This document shows positions 1 to 12,309 of a DNA stretch of 64,000 nt, in pieces. The notes below the pieces were generated by a model that saw nothing but the letters and a program-made list of their open reading frames with translations, was not told the DNA's origin and did no database searches. The stretch is from Paralvinella palmiformis. Lineage: Eukaryota > Annelida > Polychaeta > Terebellida > Alvinellidae. Position 1 is the first letter of the stretch. Every line of letters starts with the position of its first letter. Where the stretch lies: positions 498,001-562,000 of the forward strand of contig JAODUP010000184.1 of assembly GCA_025642065.1 (NCBI GenBank), in the 5' to 3' direction. The translations under genes and the position numbers were made by a program.

Positions 1-2
1 AC

Positions 3-143
3 TCGCACAATGCACTCCCTGGACACATCTCACCTAATCACATCAGCAACGGACCCAGCAACACACCGTCACCTGTGCCGCCTGATTATGACACGCCATC
101 AGCCAAGCGACAGCGACTCACCAGCGATGGCTGGCCGAGCTAG
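3..143 (+). CDS. C-terminal end of an unrecognised protein (5' partial)
   Basis: The frame starting at base 3 is open from the window edge to TAG at 141-143, about 46 codons. The peptide is rich in Pro, Ser and Asn and ends with a basic cluster (AKRQRL) and a short polar tail. That composition suits the disordered tail of a nuclear protein, and the cluster could be a localisation signal. I do not recognise the family. Frame 1 is also open, to about 195, but its His/Ser/Thr-rich product looks less protein-like. The choice of frame rests on composition only. The GT-skewed sequence that follows fits a 3' UTR on this strand. Confidence 0.35.
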   Translation, partial: SHNALPGHISPNHISNGPSNTPSPVPPDYDTPSAKRQRLTSDGWPS

Positions 144-334
144 CTGCGTTCCAACATCGCCAGCCTGGGTGTCATCGACATGCAGTTGTACATAGTCTCC
201 AGTGCATTTTGCTCGGTTGTGTGAGCCCGATGTGATGCTCTTGGTGACCAGCAGGTGGCAGCAGTGGGAGCATTAAATTGGCCAATTTTTGTGTGTTGAA
301 TTCAGCATCACCAAGCTATGAACTGTCTCATTTA

Positions 335-339
<5 letters not shown>

Positions 340-371
<32 letters not shown>
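340..371. repeat. (TA)n microsatellite
   Basis: About 16 uninterrupted TA dinucleotides are visible inside the putative 3' UTR. Confidence 0.9.
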
Positions 372-374
<3 letters not shown>

Positions 375-3372
375 ATTTGGTGAATTGCTGATACTGTGAC
401 CTTGTTGTTGCTAAGGTTTTGCACGTGCCAGTAATTACTGCTTGGTGTTTGGCAGCACGGGACTGGTCACTGAAATAAGTTTTTATTTGTTTTGCACGCT
501 GACAAGTACACTCCCCCTTGTGTCTGTTTGTTTGTTATGATTAGTTGCATTTACTGCTTGCCATTTTCTTTTTTTGCTGATTACAAGGGATAGTTTTGTG
601 GGGATACCTTAGTGTTATCGTATTAACATATATGCGTTGTTAACGTATGAGTTTCGTATACGAGAATCGTAGGACTACATTCATAGTTTGTGTGCTTCTG
701 CTGCTGTGGCTGGCCAGGGCCAGCTGTGTAGAAACATCATCAGCGTTTTGACAGTTGTGGCACCAAGAAAAGAAATGTTCTCCTACGGTAGTGTTCAATG
801 ATTGGTTGCTTGATGATGAGGAGGCTAGGCATCCTTGCGGCCGGTGGTGGATCGCATCGGATGAAGCTTCTCGTAAAATGTGTACAAAGAAAGGGGGCGA
901 TAAATGACCGTGTATATGAGTTTGTTTTGGGGGTGGGAGGGGGGGTGCTTGCATTTGTTGGTTTTTGTACTCTCTTCTACCTTGATAATATCATGTGATA
1001 CAATCTATTTAGTACTTAATGTATTTGACTGTAAAGATTGTGACGAAACTAAAACTGATTGTTCGATGGAGATTGATGCATGCATGCGTGTGTGTGTGTG
1101 TGTGTTTGTCTGCGTGAAGATATGTATAGGTGAGATTTGTACAGGTTTTTAACGAACATATTTACTTGTTTTTACCCGTGTGTTTGAATGTGCTCAACAT
1201 GGAAACAGTTTGTGTAATATTTTTGTACCTCGTCACTTATCATAGATGTCACCTGGTGAATGATATATTTGCCAAGATTGGCTCGAGTCAACTCTCAGAG
1301 GACTGTGAACAAACAGTGTATTGTAGCGTAGCTGCTGTATGTTTAGGTGTCCCGATTCTCATTTCTGAAAAAGTTCTGAAATTCTCCCCATCCCGTGTCA
1401 TCAGCTCTGCCGGACGTGCTGGCTTCAGTTTCGTGCACGCATTTCTGTCTTGTTTATATAGGATGTGAAATGGAACTGTAACATGGTGGTGAAATTTTTC
1501 TTTCTCGTTAGTTCGATAATTCGGCAATTTTCAACACACATTTATCATTTCTAGTCTCGACTGAACTGCGGCAGTGAAATCTATTTTCTTAACTTCGAAA
1601 TTCTTTCTTACTTTTATATAGTTGCGTGTGTTTGTTGCAAATCATCTCTGCACAGTGAACATTTGGTGGCATTATTGTTGTACTATTTATATAGGAAGTA
1701 CTGCAATCTAATTGTAAAGTGTGTGTGTGTGCATGCCTTTTGTAATATAGCTTATGTATTGGTAGTTATCATATTTTGTCCTGTGTTTGAGGCATGTTAT
1801 GATAGTCCCCTCTGTGTAGAGTATGTATGTGTAAAACACACACACACACACATCCATGGATGCATGCACCCATATGTGCATATAGTGTTGTTTTCTTTCT
1901 AGCATTAGCTCGTTTGTTAAGTTGATTTGTTGCTGACATTGATTATAGCTATAATGTGTTAACCCGTACCAATCAGGTCGTGCTAATCCCTGACAGGTTA
2001 CTTTATCATTTGCTCACCGTCGATGTTTTTGTTGCCAGTGCCAGCGAAGATTGGACTAAGATGGAGCCTTACAGTGAAATATCTCTCCCATGAGGTGGCA
2101 GCATTTAATGGCAGAAGCCTGGCTTAGTGTAGGATGCCAGAAGTGGCCTCTTCCCTCGTAACCGATGTCGTTTAGCAGCATCCAGCCAGTAGAAGTGTTT
2201 GCCAGTTATCCCCCCCCCCGTCTGACTTCAATATTGGAGAAATGAAAGAATGTACTCATTTCTTAAGCAGAAAAGATGTTGGCCATCTAGTTATGTTTAC
2301 ATTTAGGAATGGAAACTGAATCCTAGCAAGTTAATCCAGTTTGTTTTTGCCACCGGTGCTGATGACTTAATGTACGTGTTCTTTAGATGTTCCGTCAAAC
2401 TTGTTGCCTATCGTTTACTGCAGTTTGTTTGATACAGAAATGTATTTATGCCTATTTAACACTGTTATTAGAGTTTTCTCTGACCACGTCATGTTTTAAG
2501 AAGGACATCTTAGTGTGTAATATATATATATTTATATTTTTATGCATTTTAAATTCTTGCGGCAGGACTTTGTGGGCTCTTCCACGGAGCGAGCGGCAGC
2601 GAAGCTTTTCCTGCCACCGAATGTTTTGGATCCATTCCCAACTGGTCGCTGAACGGTTCAAAGCGCATCAGCCATCCAGGAACGGTTCCAAAGATTATTG
2701 TAGTCCGGTTGTTAGTGGCTGTTATTAACGAGTCCCCAGTTTTACGTATGTTTATGTGATGTGATGTTGGTTATTGCCGTGGCCAGTGTTGCCATCGCCT
2801 ACTGTTTGTTACGAGCTTTCCGTCTGTTCTGTATGGTACCAGCTGATCAATATGGGGATGACGACGGTGGTGGTCACAAGCTTACAAACATCAGATGTCT
2901 TCTTGTTCATCAGGGAAGCCCTGTCCCATATATCGTCACATCGTCGGTTTTCTTGCAGGTTTGCCTTGGCTTCTTGTACGCGTCACATCTCGGCATGCGG
3001 TGACGCCGGTGTTCGGAAAGCTGATTATGATTACAGTTATTATTATAATTTTTCTATAATTATTATTCCATGTGAACATATCACTGTCCATATCAGATTT
3101 GTCTGTCTCCGTGCCCTCTTCACCATCAGCTATAGGAGTCAAACTGATCAAACACTGGCCATTACAGTAGTCGTCGTTACCGATGTTGTTGTTGTTGTTG
3201 TTGTTGTCACTCTTGTTGTTTGTTTGTTTGCTGTACATCAGTCTGTGGGTGTCCAGGTGCCATTCTGTATATAGACTTTGCTGTAAAATGGTTTCTGATG
3301 GCGCCTGTGTTATGTTACGGACACCTCTACAGTGAAGTCATAGGTCGGTGATGTGTATGTAGAAAGTGCTTG

Positions 3373-3374
<2 letters not shown>

Positions 3375-3408
<34 letters not shown>
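3375..3408. repeat. (GT)n microsatellite
   Basis: An uninterrupted GT run inside the putative 3' UTR, followed shortly by a G run. Confidence 0.9.
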
Positions 3409-3410
<2 letters not shown>

Positions 3411-4610
3411 CATTGGGGGGGGGGGTCTGACAAACTTACGTACCTTCTGATGATCAGAAGTTGCATCACAGAGACCAGGCATTTTGGGCTACATACATAT
3501 TTCCTGATGTAAAGCTATTTCTTGGTGTGATCATTTTTCATCACAGAGTGAGGGAAATCAAAATGTGTACAGCGGCTGGTCCTTGGTTTTCCAGTAAACG
3601 TTAACTCCCATGTGTGTCTATGGATCACTTCATCGTGTCTCTACTTAAAACGCCAGTGTAACCCGTTCGTACTTCTTCGACTCTCTGTAAATAGGAAGAA
3701 GCACGTCGACGATTTTAAGAACTGCTACTGGATGCCTCTATCGGTTTTTATGTTAAGTGTGCTACCCGCGTGTGGTATATCCAGGGATGTGTGTGCTCCC
3801 TGTGTGTGGCCGAGTGAACATTAATCTAATAATATTGTACTGTGACCAGGTTTGTAACATGTTTGACATTAGTAAATGTGTATATTGGAATCTGGATTGT
3901 TCAGCTTTGTTCTGTTCAAATGTGCGTGCGTGTGCGGTTTGTTTAGGACATTCCGGATCATCGGAGCTAGAATGGATCGTTTTGAAATAATATGCATCTT
4001 CTAATGATGCATGGTAAATTTGATGATATGTTTGTTGGCCACATATTGTATTTACTTGGAAAGAATTACAGCTAATCATTGTTTTACTGAATTTTAGTGA
4101 TTTCATTGTGTGGCGTAGGACTTTATAATTAATTTGTGATGTCATTATAGAATAACGAATTACTAGCCTGGAGTTAGGTTTACCTGAACAAAAACAAGAA
4201 TTAATTTAATCAAATTAAAACCTCAATAAATTAAATTGTTTTTAAACATCTTTAGTTCTGGTCACACCTGAGACAAGTAGACAGATTTGGGCAAACAACT
4301 CAAAATGTGACAAATTGTTTGTCACACAGTGCTATAGCAATTGCAAATCTACAGTTTGAGGGGTTTTAATCCTACTCTTACTTGTATTTGTATGATGTTT
4401 CCGTAGGGGTTTCGATATGTCACAGGTGTGACCAGTGCCAAGACCTAAACAACTCAACTCACTCACTCAGTCATGGAAAGATGAGTTTTCATAGAAATAA
4501 ATGGTTCGGATGAATCCCGACAATGAAACAACACACTCAATCTCATGACGTATGCTCCTTCCTGTTAGGTGTGTAACTATTGGTATAACCTAAGTTGGTC
4601 CATGTTTGTG

Positions 4611-4616
4611 AATAAA
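4611..4616 (+). terminator. Candidate polyadenylation signal AATAAA
   Basis: A canonical AATAAA hexamer is followed within 20 bases by a GT-rich element (TTGTTGTTCTG). It is the most convincing 3' end for the + strand transcript entering from the window edge. Another AATAAA lies near 4225. Confidence 0.4.
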
Positions 4617-5180
4617 AGATTGTTGTTCTGTACTCAGTTTAGAAAATGGGATCTTCTTTGAGCGTCTTCATTCTATCTTTCCGGGCCACGTTTCTTGCGA
4701 TCCGTCAGGAACGTGTTCTAGCAGCTAAATTGTTCATCCCTTTACACAGCTCTGCCTGTGTGTGCATTAATTTTAAATGGATTTTTTAAATTTCAATCTA
4801 AATTAACTGGTTGTTCCTTTGATAGTTTCAATGCTTGCTATATTTGGTTATCATGTGTTATAACATCCATTGGATTTTTGGCGGTCTTTTATTCTACTCA
4901 AAAGAATTGTATATAGAGATTTGGGCTACCGCTGAAGAATACAATCTGTAGAGCCAGTATATATTCATAAATTGTTAAATTGATCAAATTTAATAATTAA
5001 ATAAAGACAAATACATAGATTGTTATTAGAAATTAACAGCATAAATACCATCTTATCATTGGTTAGCTAAACATCATTACAGTTTATAGCTGTCTTATAC
5101 AGACACCACCTACAGTTGAAAACAATACTTTTGTGCAGGAGTGAGATGTAAACAACATACTGAAACAGTCTATTAGTAAA

Positions 5181-5510
5181 CTAGGTGTTTTTAATCACTT
5201 CTACAGCACTATAGTTTAGTGCGTTTGCTTCTGTATTAAAATTAAAACAAATCACCCCAAAAAATGTGTATATTCTTGAAGAGTAAGTTTCATCTTTTTG
5301 ATAAAGAGTCACGGCAACTTTGTATGCCATGATACATGTTGATACACGTATAAAATTGGCTGAACAATTGTCTTTACTTGTACCAGCGATGACAGATAAA
5401 TTGGTGTTGCATGAATAGAAAGTTAACATAGATATCCTTAACATGCTCGGAGCAGTAGTGACAGCGATGTAAACTAACAATAGTAATAAATACAAACAGA
5501 GAAATGCCAT
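5181..5510 (-). CDS. Candidate small secreted protein, 109 aa, intronless
   Basis: On the minus strand, ATG at 5510 has a favourable context (AACAAAATGG). It opens a frame whose first ~20 residues look like a signal peptide: Met, then a Leu/Tyr/Val-rich core and a small-residue exit (VTTAPS). The rest has a handful of cysteines and several N-x-S/T sites, as in small secreted invertebrate proteins. The frame also extends 44 codons upstream, but without a matching start context. I recognise no family. In AT-rich DNA a chance hydrophobic leader is possible, so this is a candidate only. Confidence 0.3.
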   Translation of the reverse strand: MAFLCLYLLLLLVYIAVTTAPSMLRISMLTFYSCNTNLSVIAGTSKDNCSANFIRVSTCIMAYKVAVTLYQKDETYSSRIYTFFGVICFNFNTEANALNYSAVEVIKNT

Positions 5511-5728
5511 TTTGTTATTTACATAAAGGACAAACCGCGAACTTGCAGCCAAATAGAATGCATTCAAATAGATGACCAAGAGGTGAAGGCCAGTAAGATC
5601 AAGGATGAAGGAAGAATGTTGCTTACCGACACATCGGCACAATTTAGGCCATTCAGTGACGCATAACTTTAAAATAATGATATGCCCAATTTCAACTAAA
5701 AAAATCCGCTAACAGTGTTCATGTATAT
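5511..5728. other. No feature seen
   Basis: AT-rich sequence upstream of the candidate secreted ORF. I see no recognisable TATA box or exon. Confidence 0.5.
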
Positions 5729-5869
5729 ATGTTACAGTTAGATTATATAATCAAGTAATATGTATATTACCTGAAATTTTCAAGTAATCTGTATTAAATC
5801 TCAGCAATAGACACCTGAAAATTTCTGGTAATATAGATATTACCTGATTATACACATTAACTGTAACAT
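5729..5869. mobile_element. Hairpin (foldback) MITE, 141 bp
   Basis: The sequence begins ATGTTACAGTTA and ends with its reverse complement TAACTGTAACAT. Inward, arms of about 60 bases pair with few mismatches around shared words TATAATCA, GTAATAT, TATATTACC and GAAATTTTCA, leaving almost no loop. This is the shape of a palindromic non-autonomous DNA transposon. No clear target duplication was found. Confidence 0.6.
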
Positions 5870-6817
5870 ATTCAATCCGGATATTGTTGTAAGTTGCTTT
5901 ATGTTTGTCCTGAGTAAGTAAGTGTTGTTTTTTCTCTCTCATGATGATGGTATTCACGCTGGAAATTTATTTCTTTTAAAAACAGGGAGGGCTTAATTCT
6001 TTTAAACAGCCTGAACTGCAAATAAAATCTATTTCCTAGAAATAGATATTTTTCTATATGTCAATCAATTATATCGTGGAAAATAAAGGTAAAACTGGCA
6101 TGTCACTGTAATTACACCTAAAAAACAATGCAATTTAGGCTCTTGATGCAAATAATTATCTTGAGCCTTATATGATAATTAATCATTTTCTCCGTTACCA
6201 AATAAGCCATAGTTGGCTTGCAATATGATGCCTACATGACAGACCATTTTGAGCTTTGTTTTATCTAAACAATAGATATCAAGATTTTAATGCAAAAGCC
6301 ATGTCATTATGCATAAAGTACTCATAAAATATATTTGGTTTTATTGTACAATAATTACCCCCTCTAAAATAAAGACATGTGCGATGTTTAATCTTATGTT
6401 CCATATTATTTCTTTTGTTTATAAATGATTTAGCAAATATTTTTATGAAATAAATCTCATGCCAAATGGTCTAATGTTATACTGGTTAGCTAGAAAATGT
6501 AATCGGTTTTTTAAAAAAATAAAAAAAATATGACCATATCCCTAAGGATATGGTTATGATACTAGGCTAACAATTTACCGCTAAGTTTACATTGAATTTA
6601 AGCAAAAGAAAATACACGATTAAAAAAATTCAAATATTTTTTCTAGAAAGATCAATGGAATCACACACAAAAAAGGGAATAAAATGAGCTAAATTAATTT
6701 CTCTGAAACAACTAGATCTAGATCTAGCTGTTTACATTGATTGGAAACTGGCTGTAAATAGTAACACCCGAATCCCAGCTTGACAATTTTACCACCTATA
6801 TAGTAGGTTTAATTATT

Positions 6818-6906
6818 GCTAACTGTCAGAGGCCGTGCCCTACAGCGACGGCCTGGGGTATAAATTCCCCTTAACAAACAAAAACAAAAAAGCTAACTGT
6901 CAGAGG
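6818..6906 (+). mobile_element. Short retroposed insert with perfect 15-bp target-site duplication
   Basis: GCTAACTGTCAGAGG occurs at 6818-6832 and again at 6892-6906. Between them lie 59 bases (6833-6891) ending in an A-rich tail (ACAAACAAAAACAAAAAA). The insert core, GCGACGGCCTGGGG followed by TTCCCC, resembles the 3' end of the larger element at 9126-9471. An A-rich tail and a long perfect duplication are the hallmarks of LINE-driven retroposition, here of a strongly 5'-truncated SINE. Confidence 0.75.
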
Positions 6907-8052
6907 TGTCTTCTAGTATATGTATGTATAGTCTGTTGTATGATTCATGTTATGATCAATTTTATGATCATGCATAGTTCATTCGACGAAAGTTTTTTGG
7001 CGGCTATGTCTTCCAAATAATGTATCGTGGCATTTAGAACTGTCACACGAGTTGTCTGAAGAGTTATTTGTTATTTTGTAATAGCCTAAAAATTAGGTCT
7101 ACCACAGACACAGTTATCAGGTCAGCTGCAATCAACGCATAATGCCTAACGTTTTTATCGAAACATGAACACAAAGAATATTACACACCGAATTCAGTTT
7201 CTAGACGATCAATTTCCGAAAGGGCAACGATCCGAAGCCAAGATGATGTTATCATAACGTCCCAGTACAGCCATATCAACAAAGATCCTATAAACGAGCT
7301 TTGGTATCACCTGATCAAATATTTAGCGCCCATATTACCGCTATGACAATAATTGATTTCACTTATTTCATGTACGTAAACCCAACGGATTTGTGTATCT
7401 CTGTGTGTGTATGTGTGTGTTTTTATATTGAGTTTCAAAAGGCATTGAAGCCGTGTCATATAGTATATGTCTGCTTGAAATCCTCTGCCACCTTGTTGTA
7501 AACGCGACAGTTATACGTTATTGAGCAAAAAGGAATGTTGTTTGGGATATGGTAAGGAATAGATTATACGGATTATAGCCTATCGAATATTGCAGTTGTA
7601 AAAACCAGACGATCAAAGGTCTAGCTATATGTGTTGCATAGTTTAGATGGCAACATAATTTTGTTTTAGCTCAACCTATCTGTATATAATAAAAATAAAT
7701 TCTATGTTCAACTCTATGTTACTTGTTCAAAATAAATCAATCTTAAATAAGCACGTATAGAAAGTAAATATAATTTGACTGTTTTTAATAAATAAAGTAA
7801 CTTAATTAATAATATAAGGCTTATTAAAAAAATTGCTAAGAATTTACGTGGCTAATCAATATATTGTCATGTATTACTAACGAGATATGATAATTTAGCG
7901 TATTAATAACGTATCAATTCACGTGCAAATGGTGAAGTGTGTCAAGTACGAAGTAGTTCAGAAGTGTTCAGTTGTGTAACCAATTAAGTAATTAACGTAG
8001 AATCCTTGACACTGTAGACCTGTAAGTCAGAATCTTTGTGTCAAACATGACT
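6907..8052. other. Intergenic, no gene seen
   Basis: AT-rich sequence with only short open frames and no splice-framed coding signal on either strand. Confidence 0.5.
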
Positions 8053-8190
8053 AGAAATATACTGGTAACATTGGTCCAGACACGTTAAAGGCACGCACAG
8101 AAATATACTGGTGACATTGGTCCAGATACGTTAAAGGCACGTACAGAAATATACTGGTAACATTGGTCCAGATACGTTAAAGGCACGTAC
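8053..8190. repeat. 46-bp tandem repeat, 3 copies
   Basis: Three units begin with AGAAATATACTGG at 8053, 8099 and 8145 and each ends GGCACG(C/T)AC. They differ at only a few positions. Confidence 0.9.
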
Positions 8191-8462
8191 AGTTCATAAA
8201 AAGTGTCCTGTTTATAAGTTTGTTGTGCTGGATAGTGGCGTGCATAAAGGGGGTTACGGGGGATGACGTCTCGGGCATTCACTTCAAGGGTGCATCCAAT
8301 CAAAAAGTGAAATCAAGCAGTCCCAAAAGCTGGTGTAAATCTGGATCCGTTTTTTAAAAGCGAGACCAGAGTAGAGAACCCGTTAAGTAATATTTATTTA
8401 ACGTCGATTAAAATGGTTGAACAATTAACAGTAGTATAATTCCTATTGACAGACATGATTTA

Positions 8463-8466
<4 letters not shown>

Positions 8467-8504
<38 letters not shown>
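8467..8504. repeat. (TA)n microsatellite
   Basis: An uninterrupted TA run of about 19 units. Confidence 0.9.
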
Positions 8505-8508
<4 letters not shown>

Positions 8509-9125
8509 ATAATGATAATATACAATGATATAAAATCGTTCAATCATACATTCATATTTTTGAACCACAATTTTCTTTAAAACCTTTTATGAAACCCAAG
8601 ATGGGAAGATAACCATAATCTTCATTAATGTAAATACATAAATACACAGATCATAACAGACTTAATTTACCTATTACACATTCACCACAGTTATGACGCA
8701 TTGGGCCAGACCTAGCTTAAATGATTGGCTTGAAGAGTTCCTTCGAGCTAATATTTTAAAATTAATTACACAGTGCATTCCATAGTTTTGCACTTTGATA
8801 ACATAAAGCGTTTTTTTTTCATGCCGTCGACTATTATAAGTCGGAAGATTGAGTACACGAGTATTACGCATTAAACGTGGACAATTTTCTAATTTAAACA
8901 CATTGTGAAAACAATATACGTCACCAATATCACAAAAAAAGTGTGCCACATGAAACGGAATCAGCCACAGGTTGCTTTAGTGTGTTTCTATATTAAAGTT
9001 CTTATAGCTATGGCAAGTAATATAAATTACAAGTTGTGTTGCTTAGTTGAGAAAAATACCATATCGTGGAAATCACTTAAAGCTATATACATGTCCATGT
9101 ATAAGCACTTAACATTTTGTTTACA
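8505..9125. other. Intergenic, no gene seen
   Basis: Short open frames on both strands with no domain or splice support. Confidence 0.4.
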
Positions 9126-9471
9126 GTGAGCTCCGGTGTTAAGCACCCGGCACTTGGTGCCAAGGGTAACAGTTTTGATCTCAGAAGAGGTCGACACTTT
9201 TCCAGGGATTAATTTCTCGGCTCACAACATCGTGGGGGGATGACCACGTTAAATGGGGCTGCCGTCTCCACTGAATTATTAAGAAATTAAAGGAGGGTGT
9301 GAGGATGTAAAACACTCTGGCAGTGACCACCCTCAGGATATTTCGGCTCAGGATCTTTCCGTACTGCTCCCCTGTGAGTGGTGGGAGAGGAGGTTTCTCA
9401 ATCACTCAAACATAGAGGCTGTGCTGAATAAGCGACAGCCTGGGGATTCTCCCCGAAAAACAAATCAATCA
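9126..9471 (+). mobile_element. SINE-like retroposon, about 346 bp
   Basis: The block is flanked by near-identical words: AACATTTTGTTTACA ending at 9125 and AACATTTTTTACA from 9472. That indicates an imperfect target-site duplication. Its 3' end (GCGACAGCCTGGGG, then an A-rich tail) matches the short insert at 6833-6891. The head has no clear RNA polymerase III boxes, so SINE class is inferred from size, tail and duplication. A small internal minus-strand frame is not considered coding. Confidence 0.5.
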
Positions 9472-9645
9472 AACATTTTTTACACGTTTTGATACGTTTG
9501 TAATGATGAAATCAATCAGGCATGGATTATTTACAACCCTAAGTGGTCAATGGTATATCCAAAGACTGTTTATAATAAAACGTGTCAAGTGCCATTTTGA
9601 ATTCAAGGAGCGCAGCGATCCTAGCGGCTGGAGTCGGCATGTCAA

Positions 9646-9843
9646 GATGATGATGACGATGATGATGATGATTTTATGTTTTACGGCTGCTTTTATGCGC
9701 ATGACAGACTAATTATGGTTGAGCCGACCTCTAAAGGTAACGAAGCGAAGTCAAAGATGAAACAACCTTCAGATATGCCCACGCCGAGATTCGAACATGG
9801 TGGTAGTGATCTGTGGTCCAACACGCTACCGCTAGATGGCGTC
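9646..9843 (-). mobile_element. tRNA-derived SINE, family A (copy 1)
   Basis: Read on the minus strand, it starts with a tRNA-like head. A B-box-like TTCGAAT lies about 40 bases inside, and the element ends in a (CAT/ATC)n tail, seen on + as GATGATGATG. It shares the body words TTTACGGC, AAAGGTAA and ACCTTCAGATATG with the copies at 12919, 23782 and 45340. This copy is diverged in the A-box region. Confidence 0.75.
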
Positions 9844-10019
9844 TAAGGGCAGTGGTTCATTCTGCGCCGCTATCGGCGGCAGTAACAGGAAAGTGTACAC
9901 AGACAATGACATTGCTTTCGTTTCTAGAAAGAAAAAAAAGTATTGTAAAATGAGATATTATCTTTTTTTTAAAATAAATAAGGGATATTTTTTAAATAGG
10001 AATACCAATTTGAAGTAGT

Positions 10020-10788
10020 GACGCCCTCACTTCACTTGACATGACCCAAGCAGTAGGCCCAAGATCTATCTAGATCTATATTTGTTTTGGCAAAATCTCG
10101 GTAAATTTTATTGAGCAATTAATTACAAAATGAGTATGTAAAATAGACATAAGGCTTAAAGTTACATGTACTAGACCCAATGAAGATGTTATGTTTAAAA
10201 ATGAAATGTATTTGTTATTGTTAATAATATAATTAGACTTGTAGACATATAAAGTTTCCCTAATTACAGTAGGTAGCTAAGTACTGACGTTATCACCTGC
10301 ATCCATATTTATTTTTAAACGTAAGCAAGTGGTATGTTAGGATCTATATAAACCGCTGGTTATAATTTAAATGTTATGAAATTAATTATTAACTGATGAG
10401 GAAGAAAATGGAATAGATCTAAAAAAACCAAAAATAACAACTGTCAATGTTCATCACGAAAGTATTTTACTGCTAATTTCTCTAACATTTTAACTCAAAT
10501 AGAAACATTGTTAACATTCCATGTATCTTCTTTGTTCTCGGCTGGGCATGCCTATATTGTTGAGGTGTGATTCTATTTGAACTTATGATTTTTTTAGTTA
10601 CTATTTAATAAACGGACATACGATGAATATATATGATGAGAAAATTTGTAATGGATTGTGTTATGGTTGCGTTATAATTGCTGTATCCAAATAAATAAAT
10701 GAACGGACCATGACATGACCCGTGATTGTTGTGTATGATAACTGATGATAAATTGACAAGATGAAAAATATGTTTATGCATATACCTC

Positions 10789-10790
<2 letters not shown>
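10020..10790. other. Intergenic, no gene seen
   Basis: AT-rich, with no supported exon on either strand. Confidence 0.5.

Positions 10791-10833
<43 letters not shown>
10791..10833. repeat. (TA)n microsatellite
   Basis: An uninterrupted TA run. It creates Tyr-Ile repeat ORFs on the minus strand that are not genes. Confidence 0.9.
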
Positions 10834-10835
<2 letters not shown>

Positions 10836-11239
10836 GTTTTCATTATATATATTTTTAAGAATTGGCCTTCCACACACAAAAGAAAATAGGCTGTGAAATG
10901 ACCTAAACCAGGTTCAATTATTTTCTGATCGGCTGTGAAGTGATTGTAAATTGTAGGCTGTAAAGTGACTGGGCTGTGAAATGGCTTTCAATACAATCTG
11001 TGCACAATTAAAGTGTTAATTAGCAAGAGAGTTGGTGCTAGTGTAACATATAGTACTAGTATTGGCAATTGATTTCAACAACCACGCGGCACACATGTAC
11101 GCAATCACATGTGTACAACCAGAGAGCTTTTGATTATTTGGCAATTACCACTCTCTGAGAAGCGAGCCCGGCCGCTAGGTGCGCTACTGATTCAAAAGGG
11201 CGCGTCACGAGTAACACCTTTCTCTATATAAACTATCTG

Positions 11240-11675
11240 GTATATCTTGGAGAACATTTTTCAGACGTAACATGTTTATGTTAAAATCGCCCATAAAACT
11301 TAAATTTGTACAATCTTTAGATATATATTGGTTTCGGTATATTTTGGAATATAGATTTAAAATTTACCTCCGACATATCTGGTTCTTTATAAAGAGAAAA
11401 TATAATCCTTTTATCTGATAAATATAAGTTTCAATATATAAACTTCCAACTCTGATCAAATTCTAAATCAATACTTTGCGTAAGATCATTTCTAACATAA
11501 AATAGAAAGTCGCCTGCGTTATATTTATAATCTTTCCGATATATTTTAAAGTCTCTACAATGAAATCGTTGGATTACAATCAATTGTCAAGTTTGTTTCT
11601 TGAATAGATAACACCTCAATGATACCTTTCTGCATAATTTCCCCTAGTGGAGTATATTTATGCCGAACGTTGTAT
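11240..11675 (-). pseudogene. LINE endonuclease relic
   Basis: On the minus strand, successive frames read like the apurinic-type endonuclease of a non-LTR retrotransposon. An N-terminal piece contains IEVLSIQETNL. A middle piece contains a GDFLFYVRNDL-like stretch. Farther on, a segment reads FYGRF, or GDFN after a frame change. Stops and a frame change interrupt it, so it is dead. No reverse transcriptase follows in the neighbouring sequence, making it an isolated 5' fragment. Clade (Jockey, CR1 or L2 group) cannot be set. Confidence 0.55.
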
Positions 11676-12309
11676 ATATTGATATGAGCCTAATTTTAGA
11701 TGATCTTTGTTAACAGTATATAAATAGGCAACAATTGATTAAATTCACTATTTTGGTTACATACTGTTTTTGTTGATTTCTCTGTTATTAGTATTACGTT
11801 TTGGATATGGTCATCTATGTTGGGGGGGGGGCGGCGGCAACTGGAGATGGTAACGTCACTTATGACGCAGTCGTATTGGCCAACTACTTAGCAGTCGTTG
11901 CGATGCTTCTTTCTGTGTCCAGATCCTCCCCATTTAAATAAATAATAATAAATAAATTCTCCCCATTTGAAACATACAACAGGCTCGTTCCATTTCCAGA
12001 CGTGTGATCGTTCTCACTGCAGTCGATGGTCATGGGTGTTAGTACTCGAGTCGTGTTCCCGAGACGTATGCCTGGTGCTTGTCGTGTTTATATTCTGTCG
12101 GGTAGTGGTTTGTTAGCTCTTTTCGTGCTTGTGGGGTTGTGAAATCTGGTATTGTCAACGTCCATTTTAGGAATACGCCGAGAAGACTTAGATCCACATT
12201 TCGTACATCCGTCATCTACACCTCTGCTTATATCAATTGTCGAATCTTTCATTGACAGGCGTCTGTTTGAATCTACCCTGTCGGTTCATGAATTAAGTAC
12301 CCATCATTA

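Larger units (their letters stand above)
144..4640 (+). other. Putative long 3' UTR of the upstream gene
   Basis: No supported coding exon lies in this 4.5 kb. The + strand is visibly enriched in G and T over C and A, with many TTTG, TGTG and GTTGTT runs, as often seen in transcribed 3' UTRs. Pumilio-type TGTANATA words occur at 3266-3273 and 3686-3693. An AATAAA followed by a GT-rich stretch sits at 4611. Microsatellites include TA (~340-371), GT (~3375-3408) and TTG (~3184-3206). Boundaries are inferred; only transcript data would prove one UTR. Confidence 0.35.

Noticed and set aside
2774..3274. 166-codon plus-strand frame in the putative 3' UTR
   Set aside because: Low-complexity Val/Tyr/Ile runs from TTG and TTA repeats, no family features, and another overlapping frame is open.
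10605..10879. Tyr-Ile repeat ORFs (also near 18830, 21234, 24684, 60593)
   Set aside because: Products of TA dinucleotide tracts.
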